A stretch of DNA of 64,000 bases, taken from Rhodobacter aestuarii (GTDB taxonomy: Bacteria; Pseudomonadota; Alphaproteobacteria; Rhodobacterales; Rhodobacteraceae). The DNA lies in contig NZ_FTOG01000006.1 of the NCBI RefSeq assembly GCF_900156655.1, positions 62,001 through 126,000 of the forward strand, in the 5' to 3' direction. The translations under genes were made by a program, and so were the position numbers. The notes beneath the pieces are model-generated. The model was not told where the DNA came from. It worked only from the letters and a program-made list of their open reading frames with translations, and did not search any database. Below, one piece after another: positions 63,999 through 64,000 of the stretch. Each line of letters starts with the position of its first letter. The first letter of the stretch is position 1.

Positions 63999-64000
63999 GC

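Overview
The window is 64 kb of GC-rich, densely packed DNA from an alphaproteobacterium. It is most probably a member of the Rhodobacteraceae (Rhodobacter/Gemmobacter-like). The grounds are an F1-ATP synthase operon atpHAGDC without F0 genes, a PutA without the N-terminal ribbon-helix-helix domain next to a divergent Lrp-type regulator, an IbpA/DUF1150 pair, DUF2794 and DUF465 proteins, an RTX/Hint_2 protein, and GTG starts amid strongly GC-biased codons. It reads as core chromosome. I see no insertion sequence, prophage, CRISPR array, integron, tRNA or rRNA gene.

Layout. 1-7.8 kb (minus strand): a partial lipoprotein, a Tas-like aldo/keto reductase, a pabB/aminotransferase-IV pair, a CaiB-type CoA transferase and putA, with the Lrp regulator divergent across a palindromic operator candidate. 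8.5-11.6 kb: a tripartite tricarboxylate transporter (tctCBA). 11.8-18.0 kb (minus): rpsD, an M23 peptidase, clpA, an HPP-CBS membrane protein and gloB, then a divergent methyltransferase. 19.2-24.0 kb: atpHAGDC. 24.1-27.9 kb: an H-type lectin, a small membrane protein, a glycosyltransferase-like protein, cytochrome b561, IbpA/DUF1150 and DUF465. 27.9-38.2 kb: housekeeping genes (purEK, prs, a threonine aldolase, ribF, a MaoC hydratase, a HAD phosphatase, parE). 38.5-43.9 kb: an RTX/Hint protein, then thiBPQ under a TPP riboswitch. 44-54.3 kb: an I78 inhibitor-like lipoprotein, a cytochrome c'-like protein, DUF2794, an NlpC/P60 enzyme with a leucyl aminopeptidase, a beta-carbonic anhydrase, a ribbon-helix-helix protein, a DUF4139/MuiA protein, asd and an MFS carrier. 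54.4-61.3 kb (minus): Hsp20, a trypsin-like protease, glcDEF, an SseB-like protein and a uracil-DNA glycosylase. 61.4-64 kb: kpsT and kpsE of a capsule export locus that continues beyond the window.

The working modules are proline catabolism (putA and its regulator), carboxylate uptake (tctCBA), ATP synthesis (F1), purine/PRPP supply (purEK, prs), thiamine uptake (riboswitch-thiBPQ), glycolate oxidation (glcDEF) and capsule export (kpsTE). Both small heat-shock genes have upstream sequences resembling RpoH promoters.

No coding region looks like a new multi-gene system. The least explained signals are non-coding. One is a run of about six consecutive hairpins at 49.47-49.65 kb. Another is a hairpin-rich minus-strand segment ending in an intrinsic terminator upstream of the cytochrome c' gene (44.87-45.06 kb). 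A third is a terminator-like hairpin lying over the start of the M23 peptidase gene.
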